64,000 bases of DNA. It comes from Trifolium pratense. Taxonomy: Eukaryota > Streptophyta > Magnoliopsida > Fabales > Fabaceae. The notes beneath the pieces were generated by a model that did not search any database, was not told where the DNA came from, and was given only the letters and a program-made list of their open reading frames with translations. Positions within the stretch are counted from its first letter, which is position 1. The number at the start of each line of letters is the position of its first letter. The stretch is from contig NC_060062.1 in assembly GCF_020283565.1 (NCBI RefSeq), positions 7,477,322 to 7,541,321 on the forward strand. The letters run 5' to 3'. This document shows positions 23,660 to 35,484 of this stretch, piece by piece. A program made the position numbers and the translations under genes.

Positions 23660-24560
23660 GTTGTTTTGTGATATAATGATTAGATGAGATAATATGCATT
23701 CTAAGAGCTAAACACAACAAAATAATAATATTGTTCTAGACTTCAGATGCAGATTATCCAATTCCGATCCAATAGCTCTTCATTAAAGCATTATATCAAA
23801 ACAAGTTGCACAATATTTTGTGATGAACCTTTTATTTTTTGCTAAGTTGATATACTCCTTTAATCCTTAACTAGACTTTAATTTGACCGTGCTATCGTAT
23901 GAGTTTTATAGCATTACATTTTTTTAAATGGAGTAGCATTACAAACTTTTTTTTGACTTAAGCATTACAAACTTAATACATGTTAGTAATAAAATTATAA
24001 AAAATAGTTACACTACTAAAAATTTGATGTTTACCTAGGATTTTTCTGCGGATTTGGACTAAAAATCTACATGAAACATGTTTCTTGCGAATTTTTCCAA
24101 CGATTTTGATTCCCAGCTAATATCTTCGTTGATAATTGTTTTTTATTCTCCACATGACTTTTTTTCCTCTCTGGTGTATATTTTATATAGAAAAAAGTGA
24201 TGTGTAATATTTTACCATTCAAAAGAAGGGAGAAAAATTAGTCCTTACATTCTCACACGTTGTTTTGTGATATATTGCACAATATTGATTTATTGTTCTA
24301 CATTGGTGATTAGGATGAGGTAATCTGCATTCCAAGGACTAAGTACAACAAAATATTGTTCTAGACCTCAGGATGCAGATTATCCAATCCCAACTCAATA
24401 GCTCTTAATTAAAGTATTAGACCAAAATAAATTTATTAAAATAAGTTTTCTTAATTGATAACAAAGAAGAGGTAATCAACATCCCGAGGAGTAAATACAA
24501 TAATATATATTGATCCACACCTCAGGATGCAGATTACCCATTCTTGAACCAATACTCAAG
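23660..24560. repeat. Three related hairpin units (about 23660-23810, 24257-24427, 24454-24560)
   Basis: Each unit has GAGGTAATCTGCATTCC-like sequence, about 45 bp of spacer, then CCTCAGGATGCAGATTATCC-like sequence, i.e. inverted arms. Units 1 and 2 also share TTGTTTTGTGATAT upstream and AATAGCTCTT-ATTAAAG downstream. Likely a small transposon family or a tandem expansion; no coding capacity. Confidence 0.6.
23909..23974 (-). repeat. Two successive poly(A) micro-insertions at one site
   Basis: TAGCATTACA at 23909-23918 and 23934-23943 flank TTTTTTTAAATGGAG. AGCATTACAAACTT at 23935-23948 and 23961-23974 flank TTTTTTGACTTA. On the minus strand the inserts end in A7 and in GTCAAAAAA. Confidence 0.75.
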
Positions 24561-24570
24561 AAATATATTT

Positions 24571-24607
24571 TGAGGCAATGGATTTTTTTTGTATTGAGAC
24601 AATGGAT
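24571..24607 (-). repeat. Poly(A) micro-insertion with 13-bp direct repeats
   Basis: TGAGGCAATGGAT (24571-24583) and TGAGACAATGGAT (24595-24607) flank TTTTTTTGTAT (minus strand ATACAAAAAAA). Confidence 0.65.
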
Positions 24608-27299
24608 GTTAACTAAAGAACGTGTGTAAATGATTGTAGGAGGCTGAATTGATAATCATTAGCATGATGGGAGAAATCTATATATAGTGTTTCTCCAAGT
24701 ATTGTGCTGCAATTCTTGCATGTATAGAATAATTGAGATTACGGTCCCAAAATGATGTTGTAAAATGAAATAAGAAAGTTATATGTTCTATAATATATGC
24801 CTATTCAGATATGCCTCATTCATATGTATAGGAAGTTATGTTTTTTTGGTACATAGATGAAATTGTAAGTCATAGAAAACACACACATATAAAATGGAGG
24901 AACCGAGGTTCGAATTCAATCATGACGTCTGACACTAGGAATTTTAGTATTTCTACTAGTTGAGCCAGAAAGCCTAGGATTTGTGGACAGAAATATACAT
25001 AAGGTTACAACCAAAAAACATCTAGGCTGCTTCATTCAGATACATATGCATGGTTGATTAATCCTTGAATATATGTGTGCTACTTCACCTCACACACATG
25101 TTAATCAGATTGTTTATCCAAATGCAACCCAACAATTAAATAAAAAATTACATATTTTTTATTTAATTATAATATTATACTCTAAGGAAAGTTTTTAAGA
25201 TATCAAAACTTAATATCCATACCGTGCATTATACGATTTTCAATATTTTAATAGTTCTCAAAATTCAACAAATACAAACGTCAAAATATTTTACACATAT
25301 TCTAAGATAAATTACTCATTTTAAAAGAGTCGAATTCTAAAAACACACGATGGTGTGCATCCATCCATCAAACTCTATAATAATATTGGCTTACGATAAA
25401 AAGTGATTTTCCCTTAAAACAAATTTTTTACCAAACACACACTAAATATTATTGCACTATATTTTCAAACTAGTGTTGTACTAATTGTAAAGACTAAAGA
25501 TGCATCTATCATAAGCAAGCAATCATTAACCGACACCAAATGTCACATCTAATTTGGCTGAATATAGATTATTGAATTGAAAGATGAAGAGGAAGACGTG
25601 GCAAATGTTGAATCATATAGACCATCACTTTTCAAGCTTGAACATTCCTAAAATTCAAAAAAGCATCGACCTAAATGGCACAACAAATAAGATGAGCTAG
25701 CTTCCTACAAAATACTTCCATCCAATCCCCCCAAGAATTAATACCAACTAGAGATCGATGTCATTCAACATTGTAGGACCGGTCCAAGAAATCTATGCCT
25801 CAATTTTATTTTATTTTAAAATTGGATATTTCTGCATGCAACTTTAGAGACTAACACTGCTGTATACCCAAATCAAAGATCGAATACAAAACTTTGGTTA
25901 AATTAAAAGAGACTTGTGTCATCTGATCTAAACGCTTTTAAGTTAAAATTTGAAGACTTAAAATAAAATGTAAAGTGAAGTCTTTCGGCTTATCAAACAA
26001 AAAAAGCGAGGTCTTTCAATTAATTTTTACAACATTAAAAATACAAAAGTAAATATTGAATTCATTAATATGATTGATTATTTTTTTTATTGAAATAATA
26101 ACTAATAGCAAAATTAGTGAATAAGATTTATACCGACGTTAAATTTTTTGCAATGATGCATGTTATTTTTCATGTTTGTATCTATTGCTTAGTCTATTTA
26201 TTTTCTGGAACATATCCTACATTGAATAGGACCACATAAGAGCATTATTCTCCAGTTCAATTGTAAGATATAGTATAATCTTTACATGTTAAGGAGAACC
26301 CTATAATATATTGTGAGAGCATAAAGCATTGGTTTGTTACCCCCAGAACTAATTTAAAGGACCATTTTTGTACCAATTACTTGTTAACCAAGTAAAGCAA
26401 ATTCCTGATTCTACGACCAAGTTTTGAGTCTTGACTAGATTTGGATCACAATTAAGCTATCGTGAGGAATGCAATTTGTATTGCATAGGGGGTGTTGAGA
26501 GAGACTTTCCCCCAATTTTGTAAGCTATCTTGAACAAAATCTAAAATAATATCCCTTTTCCAATTTCATTGTAGTGAATTACTTTGTTAGTTAATGTATG
26601 TTACTCTAAGTGGTATCACCATTAAAAATATTTTAATATACTACATTTTTTTTTGACGAAATTTAATATACTACATTTATCTATCACTATATTTAGCTAT
26701 ATTCAAACCATCGAGCAATAAAGAACGGTTATTTTTTAGAAAATATGGTGTCAAAATGATTTACTCTTTCATTTTTCGATCCAATATTAATTATTTTTTT
26801 CTTAATTGTATCATCTAATTAATATTATTAGCATCTCTCAATTCAATATCTTTCAATTTGCATTTACAGTAACATTCAACAAACCTAGCTAGACTCCATG
26901 GAGCAGGTTCAACTTCCTCACAATATGTTCTGCAATTTGAAATCACTAGTTGTTCAAAGATGTGATTTTTTAGGAATTACTTTGAGTCTAGCTACTGCCC
27001 TTAGGAATTACTAAGGAATACTTAGATATTCTTATGAACTTTTAATTTTGATGTAGTTGTTTTGCATGTTTAGCCACTCCATTAGTATTTCAGCTTTTTT
27101 AATATTTTAAGTATTTTATTTATTGTTGTACTTAAATTTGATGTATAAATGTTATTGCATTTTGAACTAATTATATGAATGAGATTTAGTCATTTATAAT
27201 TTTATTAGTTCATAATATTTTTCATTTGAGTTTAATATTAATTGTTATTTAATAAGCTATCAAATTAAAGAAAAATATAAAAATAAAAAATTACCCAAA
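24608..27299. other. Gene-free AT-rich spacer
   Basis: No coding or RNA gene supported. It contains a tRNA-like GAGGTTCGAATTC motif near 24904 (possible SINE relic), a micro-insertion at 26632-26678, and otherwise unremarkable sequence. Confidence 0.5.
26632..26678 (-). repeat. Poly(A) micro-insertion with 17-bp direct repeats
   Basis: TTTAATATACTACATTT at 26632-26648 and 26662-26678 flank TTTTTTGACGAAA (minus strand TTTCGTCAAAAAA). Confidence 0.8.
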
Positions 27300-27608
27300 G
27301 AAAAAAAATCAAAAATAAATGTTTGCAACGGTTTTGACCGTCACAAAAAGATTACATGGATGGTTTTTAACCGTCACAATACCTCCTTCAGAAAAAAGTG
27401 TGCTTCAAAAAGCATATAAAGGCGGTGCAAAACTGTCGCAATACCCTATGTGATTGTTGTAAAGATGATTTTTCAAATAGTCGCAAAGTGGTCTTACGTC
27501 ACAAATCATCGACGGTTGTGGAAACATCGCAAAAGTAACATTATGACGGTTAAAACCATCACAAACAATATCTTTAATAAGTCGCAAAGAACATTTTCTC
27601 TTGTAGTG
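27300..27608. mobile_element. CACTA-type transposon end with subterminal repeats
   Basis: The right edge is TTTTCTCTTGTAGTG (27594-27608), the reverse complement of the plant CACTA terminus CACTACAAGA. Inward lie repeated, alternately oriented motifs of the GACGGTTTTAACCGTC type and GTCGCAA/TTGCGAC, typical CACTA subterminal repeats. No partner left end was identified, so the element is truncated or its left end eroded. Confidence 0.6.
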
Positions 27609-28400
27609 ATAACCAACATTTTAGCACATGGTGTCATAACTGCCAATCTTTGGAGTATATCTCAATCTCCAACAACCATAAGTTCCGAATTAAGCTATTG
27701 CACCTAGTAAGATTTGTAACCTCTTTATAGGTCATCACAATTAAGTTTTATCCAATCTTCTGTGGAACACTTTCAACCTATGTATATGGTGTTCATCCAC
27801 CTCAATCCTTTGATAAGGTAGTCATGTTCATCGTATCTATCAATATATATCTCACCATCTTAAGGACATTAATTGTTTTTAACTAGTTTTGTTGTTGACT
27901 GGTCCATCATCGGCTTGCCAACCCTAGACGGCCAAAGCCCGCATTTTATTCTTATGATAAACAAAATTAGGATCTCTCCATTTTTTTTTTCTCCATTTTC
28001 TCTCTCCCATTAAATATATTTATCAAGTAGTTGATCCACCAAATATCATATTATTGCATTTATATTTTCAAAACATGAATCATAGTAAAAATGGAGATGA
28101 TATAAAATGGAGAGTATCTTGACTCGGATAAACAATGAATAGGATAAACAATGAATAAGGCCTACACAAATTTTAATTGGATCAGCCCATACACAATACC
28201 AAGCCCATCGAAAAAAAAACAAAAAAGAATTTACACAAACTTTACAGCTCAATTAAAACAACATTTTTCATCGCCAAACTGTAAAGTACCATAAAGATTA
28301 TTTCAATAATATCATTTTTCTTCCTAGTTTCTAATGGTTTATAAAAACACAATAAAAAAGTACATACAAATTATTATAATAATTATATTGAAAAAGATGT

Positions 28401-31400
28401 TCATCCTACAAAGTCATGAAACATTTGACCTCCAATAACATCTCTACCAAAATGCCTATTTTGTGATTCAAAACCACTCATAACATAACCTTCATTATTG
28501 GTTTCAAGCCCAAGACCAAATCTTTGAGCAGCACTTAATGGAAATGGTTCAGCTAAACCAATTCCATGATTTTGATAAAGTCCTAATGTCAATGAAACAT
28601 TACTATTACTATTATTATTGTTGTTGCTTCCACTACCTATGTTCATTCCAACACCAACTTGTTGAAAAGGTAGATTCATTTGTTGTTGTTGATGATGTTG
28701 TTGTGCTTGATTCCTAATTGGTATGTTCGGTATTTCGTTTATGGCACGCTTGTAAGCAACGTCTTGAAACTTATCTGTCGAGGTCGACGGATTATCGGAA
28801 AGTAGAGAAGTATCCGAAGGCAAATGATGATGATCACTTGATTTGTTCCTAGAACTTTCTTCCTTTTGTGAATCTTTTGGAGTTTGCCTTGTTTCTAGCA
28901 TGTGTATTTCTTCTACCATTGGTTTCCATAGTCTTACTCTTGCATTTATGAACCAATTAGACACCTAATACCAAAGATAGAAGGATATTGTTAAATATTT
29001 GTAGGATTATAAACTACAGTATAAAATGATTTAGCGGAACGATTCTATCAAGATAAAGCTTACTTGGCTACGTGATAGACCGGTTTGTTTAGCCAACATT
29101 ATTTTGTCGGTATCGGTAGGATAGCTGCACAAGGGATAAAAACAAGAAATCAAAATTCAACAGACAAACGTAAAACACATAAAGAAGTTTAAATGTTCAA
29201 GATTCTAGGTTTATATTGTGGTTCTTTCGTTTGTCACATTAGTCCATGAAATTACTAATAAAAAACACATTCAAGGATATGTTTGTAATTTCAATATATT
29301 CAGGGACTACTGTGACACCACCACACACATTTAGGTACAAAAATGTCAATTTACTAGATTTAAAACCCCGAACATCTGTTCAAATTTTGGCCGGTGAGGA
29401 AACAACATTTTGTCGGTAAGGGTGTACGCATAACTTGCATAACTTGATCGCACGAATGGAACATAAATAGCACTTACGGATGCAAAAAGTGCTCAAAGAG
29501 CCAAGCTCTAAGAACAGTCACAGCACGCTCGGGGAGTCCTCTTTGAGGACGCCACACAGGTTGTTGCTGCTCAAGAAAACCTGACCTATGGCCGTAAGGA
29601 CCTCCTCTTTCACTATTGCCAAATCTCGGAGATTCATCCTTCCTATTGCTTGTGTGAAAATGAGCCTTATTGGAATACTGAAGCTGGTCAGTAATTGCCT
29701 TCTTCAAACACCGAAAATGTTTTGACATGGCTTTTATCGCCAAACTTGCATAAGGAGCTGCATTGTTGAGGCCCGAAACATACTCAAATGATGTTACTAC
29801 CGATTGCATCTGTTGGTAGTATTGCCTGTACCTCTTGTAAACCTGTTCATTAAAAAAGTACAACAATTGTTATAATCATGATTAGATATCAACCATTCTC
29901 AAGTCTCAACTGAAGTTATTAGATTTAGAAACCTATCAAGACCGACACAAACACCAGACATGACTTGCACCTATTTAATACCTTATAAATGTTCTCACAT
30001 TCCATGTTATTTTTACACATAAGAACAAATTAAAAAACAATACATTAAAGAGAGAAAATAATTCACTAAGCATTTTGATAGTTTGTCACATTTGTGATTA
30101 AAATATAATTTTCATGGTGTATCTTAATTCAGCTCAGAAGAAAATTAGGATCCATTTATTTAAAAATAATTGAAATTAATTAAAATGAAACAATCCATTT
30201 ATTTTTCTAAATAAACACTGTACAGTGTATAACATATTGATCAACGCATGCTACATTTTATCTTCAATTTTGTCATATTAGAAATAGTAACATGTAAAAT
30301 ATCTAACAATTAAGTATGCACCATATGATGATTTAGCATTTTACTTTGTTCTCTTTTATTTTATGAACTAGTACCTTCTACTTTTTTGATAAACACATAC
30401 TCCCTCCGTGATAAAATATAAACAAAATTCAAATTTTTAAATTCATTGCATAATTAATAATATTTTCTCACGGAGGGAGTACTCCTCTTGTCCCAATTAT
30501 AAGAAAAATAAAACAAAAAAAAAATCAACAAAAACAATGAACTTGTTTATTGTTGTAACTTTTTGAATGTTTTTACATATATACCATCATGAGAAATTGT
30601 GAGACATTGAATACACATACTAATATTAAAAACACACACCGTTAAATAAGGGTAAAAAATCATTAAGCAAATAATTACAACTTTTTCTTATAAAGAGGAC
30701 CGAAAAAGACTTTTAAAAAAGTCTCTTATAATTAGGACTAGAGGTAGTATTATCAATAATTTTTTTGTCAAAAAAATTAATTTAAGGAAGAAATGGTGTA
30801 AAATATTCAAGCTTATTGTGATTTTAAAAGACATGTTGAACTATTTAAGTATCAAGGGTTTGGGTATTATGTAAAACTAACATAAAAAATAAAGCCAATC
30901 AATACACAAAGGCAAAACACCTTATTACTCATCATCTAAAACTACAAGTTCCTTTAACTTTTAACCAACCATAATCATATCACTCCAAGCTTTTTTGGAG
31001 TATAAATCTTTTCAATGGATTCCTTCAATATACAACTTTAACAAAAATTATCCCTCCAAATTGGGTGACAAAGTCACTCAAAAAAGAAATCTATGGTTGG
31101 CATGCATAAACTTTATAATACCAATCTCCATGCATATATTCCATCCCATTAACTTTTCTAAAAAAGCCAATTGAGTTCACCGAGGCCATCCATCACAAGA
31201 AAATGCAAGAATCATAATGTACATAGAATAAAGATAATCCATAAAATTAAGCTATTAATCTAAAAATTAGTAGTACTATTAGACATAATCTTAATCTTAA
31301 TGTCTATAGAATTATGATCACCAATGAAAGTAAGATACACTTGTTTCATGCAACCAATCAAACCTTATGTAAGCCTACCACTAACATTACCAACCTTCCA

Positions 31401-32737
31401 CTTTTTGAAAGAATCATTAATCTTAATTTAATTAATTATAATATGACTATATGAGCACTAAATTAACCTTAAGAACCAAATGAAGAGTATTTTTTAGACA
31501 ATAGACTCAGTCGAATTTTTGTGACATGAACCACTAAATATTAAGAAACCTCATAAAAAAAAATTAAAAAAAAGTCTAAAAGACTAAAATAATAATTCAC
31601 TATCACTAATCACTAAATATCTTTAAAATCCAAAAAAAAAATGAAAATGGAAAATAAATTAATTTAAAAGACTAAAACAGTAAATCACTAGACAAAATGA
31701 CAAAACTCAATTCAACCAACAGCAATATCAAACATGAACTCAACCGACAAAACAAATAGTAAAAAATAATTAATAAAATAACCCATTTCAACAAAATGAA
31801 AATATTCACATGACAATAGTACTATAACAAAAATAAGAAAAATAATAATGGAAGAAAAAAATTACTCAAAAAGAAATAAAAAAAAATAATAAAAGAAACA
31901 AAAACAAACCTCATCAAGCATAGTCAATAATCTTGACTTATTTCGACCATCATCACCAAATGGATCTTCTTCACTCAATCTTTCCAAAGGTGATTCCATC
32001 ATCAAAGATGAATCAGCCAAAACCACAATTTTCTCACTACAAAAACCTCTTCCTCCAACATCACAAATCTCTTCCAATAATTCTTGAGCTGGTTTCAAAA
32101 ACCTAGAATCCTTCAAAACAGAAGCATATCCAGTAAATGGAACTGAACCACCACTTCCTCCTCCTCCTCCACCACCTTCAACTAACCCTTGAATCATACC
32201 TCCACCACCATAAATCATAGATCCATATCTTTGTAGATTTAACTCCAAAGGTAAATTACTACTAACACTTTTATTTGATGAAAGTGACAAAGACAAAGGT
32301 TCATGATTATTCAACATCATAGTACTAGTACTACTATGTTGTTGTTCATCAAAATTTCTAAGATTTTGAATGTTTTGTGCTTGATAGAAAAAAGGGTTAT
32401 TAATATTATTATTTGCTTGATTATTATGATTCAAAGTTTCAAAATAAGGATGATTAGAAGAAGTAGAAGAAATATTATTATTCATTACCCTTTTTCCTTC
32501 TTCTCTTGAAAAACGCATCATCAAATTAGAACATTCTAAATCCTTCATAGAATTAGAAGAAGAACAAGAATTTTGTTTCAAACCTTGTTGTTGGTTAAAA
32601 TTAGTAATGAAAGAAGAAGAATCATAAAAAGGAAGTAAAGGTTCATTAGATTGGTTTTGAGCCACAACAACTCTAAGCTTATCTCTTCTACTTTGTTGTG
32701 GGACATGGTAACCTTCAAAACCCTCATCACTAGCCAT
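28401..32737 (-). CDS. BLH9: BEL1-like homeodomain protein, PENNYWISE/POUND-FOOLISH (BLH9/BLH8) clade, 605 aa
   Basis: TALE homeodomain transcription factor; clade members pair with KNOX proteins in the nucleus to maintain meristems and pattern internodes and fruit. Exons (minus): 32737-31910, 29842-29478, 29124-29064 (61 bp), 28964-28401; phases agree and 1818 nt gives 605 residues. ATG at 32737 was chosen because [20 protein letters not shown] matches the clade's N terminus; the upstream in-frame ATG at 32815 lies in A/T-rich leader. Domains: SKY ([20 protein letters not shown], about 202-221), BELL (about 277-335), homeodomain (about 374-437) with the three-residue PYP loop and WFINARVR recognition helix, and the VSLTLG (ZIBEL) motif at about 542. 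The C-terminal [14 protein letters not shown] and HDFVG support the BLH8/9 assignment. The BLH9-versus-BLH8 choice is uncertain. Intron 1 is about 2.1 kb with two MITEs. Confidence 0.93.
30400..30479. mobile_element. Stowaway-type MITE, 80 bp, BLH9 intron 1
   Basis: Inverted ends CTCCCTCCGTG and CACGGAGGGAG with TA on both sides (30398-30399, 30480-30481). Only 80 bp long, so probably an internally deleted copy. Confidence 0.85.
30482..30747. mobile_element. Stowaway-type MITE, 266 bp, abutting the previous one
   Basis: Left end CTCCTCTTGTCCCAATTATA; the reverse complement of the right end is CTACCTCTAGTCCTAATTAT. TA flanks (30480-30481, shared with the 80-bp neighbour, and 30748-30749). Same superfamily as the element at 1697-1957. 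Confidence 0.85.
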
Positions 32738-33483
32738 AATAGATAAAAGAAAGAAAAAAAATATTAAAACTTCATTCACTAAAAAAAAACCCAACAAATT
32801 TTTTTTTTGACCCAAAAAAAAATACTAAAAAATGAAACTTTTTTATTTTTATAGATAGATGAAGGAGAAATGAAGTGACAACAAAAAAAAAAGATAGTAA
32901 ATTTTTTTGATGACCCAAATGAAGAAAAATACTAAAAAATGAAACTTTTAAATAGATGAAGGTGAAGTGAAGTGATGGAAGTGACAAAAAAAGAAAGAGA
33001 AGGTATAATAATTAATGATGATGTTAAGTTTATTATTATGGTGACAGAAAAAATTGATACGTCAAAGTTGATTGAGAATTTGATGATGCATACAAAAAAA
33101 CACACAAAAAAAAGAGTGATTGAAAGAGTGCAGATAGTTGTTGGTTTGGAAGAAGGAAGGAAACAAAGAGGAAACTATGAAAGGAAGAAGTTGATGTTGC
33201 TATTGTTGGATGGATGAAGAGAGATGGGAGAAATAGTAGGGTTTTTAGTGACTGGTTTGTTACCGGTTATTGCCGGTTATATTTTTTGGATACTGTTTGG
33301 TTGTTTGTTTGTGTGTTTTGGTTTCCTTTGTGTTCTCTGTGTGTTTGCAGATATTTTTGAAATGGGGTATGTATTCCCATCATGTTCAGCTTTTATACTG
33401 TCAATATTTTCTATATTTCATTCTATTTAATTTAATTCAACATGTCACGGGTAGAGTACCGCATTATTCTCATTTAACGACTT
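32738..33483. other. BLH9 upstream region
   Basis: A/T-rich leader and promoter of BLH9 with an approximately 70-bp duplication (32807-32985). Overlapping ORFs on both strands have no recognisable content. Confidence 0.5.
32807..32985. repeat. Tandem duplication in the BLH9 5' region
   Basis: A block with GACCCAAA, ATACTAAAAAATGAAACTTT, TAGATGAAGG and GAAGTGA occurs at about 32807-32880 and again at about 32910-32985, with indels between copies. It lies 70-250 bp upstream of the BLH9 ATG, so it may alter the leader or core promoter. Confidence 0.75.
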
Positions 33484-34050
33484 ATGATTCAATTATTTTT
33501 TATTGATGAAGTTTGTCGTAAAGCCTGTCTAGATCAATTTGGAGAGCATGCAATTCATTATAGGAAACTTCCAAGTTTTAAATATAGGCATGATTTTGTC
33601 AAGGATGTTCTTTGTGATATTTTAAGTGTGCATGTGTCTGTGAAAAAAAGAGGTGTTTGTGAACTTTTTGACTAACCCATAAGGAGGGAGATCGATGTTT
33701 AGACTCACAGATGTTCTAGTGTACGGTTGGACAGTATGAAAGCATGCTTGTATGGACTTGACTGAAGTTTCTCCACTTGTGAGATTGAGATCGGGGGATT
33801 TTATTGTGGGACAAGCGGCCCTTAAAGATGCTTCAAGCAAGTGGTCAAACATGAGAAAACGTATTCTGACAATCAACATGTTTTGATATCATTCGTATTT
33901 GACACTTTTGACTTCCTAGCACCAGATGTTGTTGATCTTTTAAAAAGAATTCATATGCATAACAATGTTGTCTCTTATAGTTTTATGATTGTAGTTTTCA
34001 AAATAATTGGTTTTGCCCTCCAAAAATGATTAGTGGTGCGGCTTGTTGTC
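33484..34050 (+). pseudogene. Degenerate copy of a dispersed legume ORF family (often labelled auxilin-like)
   Basis: The plus strand reads EVCRKACLDQFGEHAIHYRK, then HDFVKDVLCDI, and after frame changes CMDLTEVSPLV, SGDFIVGQAALKDASS, VKHEKTYSDNQHV, FDTFDFLAPDVVDLLKR and GFALQK. I recognise this order of blocks from a highly repeated legume ORF family linked to retroelements; the 'auxilin-like' label is from memory and not functional evidence. Stops and frameshifts break it, so it is a non-functional fragment. Confidence 0.55.
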
Positions 34051-35142
34051 TGTTTGTCTTTCACTCACATGTAATTACAACTAATATAAATTTTAATTGT
34101 CATTAATTTAAATGGTTCTAAGCTCATTAATTAATCATATTTGAATATGAGCGAATACGTTCAATTTAACAATATCGATATTTTTTTATGTTAAATAGTT
34201 TAGTGATTAAAAATTCGATTTTAAAAATAAGTGAAGTGCTCCGAGTTTAAACTTATATATATATAAGGCTTTGTCTAACATGACATAGTGAAAAAAGTCT
34301 TTCACCATGCACAATACAATTCTGACCATTGGATTAAAGAGATCTAACATACTTAATATGCACTCTCTACACTGAATATTTTTCATGTCCTTTCTAGAAT
34401 TCCATTACCATTTTTTTTTCTTCTCAATCTGTGAAATTTACTACCCCTTTTCGGTCAAAAAAAATAAAATCCAACTCATTTCTCTTTAACTCGCCATGCA
34501 CTTCCTTGTATCACGGTTCTGACCGGCAATGAATTTCCCAGCTCCGATGAACTGCCGACAAAGAACTTTGGTGGTCCCGAGATCCAAAACGACGAGAAAA
34601 AAAACCCATTTCAAAGCATATTTAGTGAAAAGGTAGTCGGAGTTATGGAATTTGTTGTCGTAAAGAGGAACAAGGTTTCCTCGTAAGTTGTCGCCGCCAG
34701 CTTCGAATAGAGGACACGGTGGGTGGTGGTGTGAAGGAGATAGCGTGGTGGCTCTTTGTGATTCGTTTGAAGTAGAAGGAGTGAGCGTTTGTCCGGAAAA
34801 AGATTGTCTTCGACGAAGGGGTTCTGGCGATCGACACCGGCAGCGGCGGAGCTCCGATTACGAGAAAGTGGAGGTGGAGCCGTGGAGTGGAAACTAGTAA
34901 ATAATTATTATCTTTTATTAAAAAAAATAAAAAAATGTAGTGATGGCAAAAAAAAAATCAGGTGTGTGACAGACCATGAAAAAATCTTAGGAACATTTTA
35001 ATCCAATTGCAAATTTTGGTCTTGCATCGTGCAAGACATTAGGAACTGTTGCATGTTAGACTTCGCCTATATATAATGTGATTTTTCAACTAAGTTGCAA
35101 CACAAAGGATTTTTAAGCTTTTTAGGAACATATACACATTTA

Positions 35143-35189
35143 AATAATTTAGGAACATTGCGTCAAAAAAAAAAATAATTTAGGAACAT
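35143..35189 (+). repeat. Poly(A) micro-insertion with 16-bp direct repeats
   Basis: AATAATTTAGGAACAT at 35143-35158 and 35174-35189 flank TGCGTCAAAAAAAAA. Confidence 0.8.
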
Positions 35190-35215
35190 ACAATATAGAC
35201 AAACTGTTATACAAT

Positions 35216-35263
35216 ATGTATACTTAAACATCTTTAGTAAAAAAAATGTATACTTAAACATCT
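35216..35263 (+). repeat. Poly(A) micro-insertion with 18-bp direct repeats
   Basis: ATGTATACTTAAACATCT at 35216-35233 and 35246-35263 flank TTAGTAAAAAAA. It lies only 27 bp from the previous insertion. Confidence 0.8.
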
Positions 35264-35432
35264 AAAATTGCATTTCGTGGTTAATTAATTAAGTTCATCA
35301 GATCTATATATATAATTCCTAAATAGTTCTCCTAACCCTAATCCATTTAGACCAATCAAATTGTTTCATTTAGCCATGTCATCCATTTAAATCCAATTAA
35401 ATTACTCTACAATGCCACATCATTTCTACTTA

Positions 35433-35433
<1 letters not shown>

Positions 35434-35484
<51 letters not shown>
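35434..35484. repeat. (ATT)17 microsatellite
   Basis: Uninterrupted ATT triplets over 51 bp; the long Tyr-rich ORF across it is an artefact of the repeat. Confidence 0.97.

Larger units (their letters stand above)
34051..35302. other. Gene-free spacer
   Basis: ORFs overlap on both strands at 34643-34897 in a locally GC-richer patch (34490-34890) without recognisable domains. Two poly(A) micro-insertions lie at 35143-35263. No gene supported. Confidence 0.5.

Noticed and set aside
23660..24560. CRISPR-like array
   Set aside because: Only three diverged, unevenly spaced hairpin units in a plant genome.
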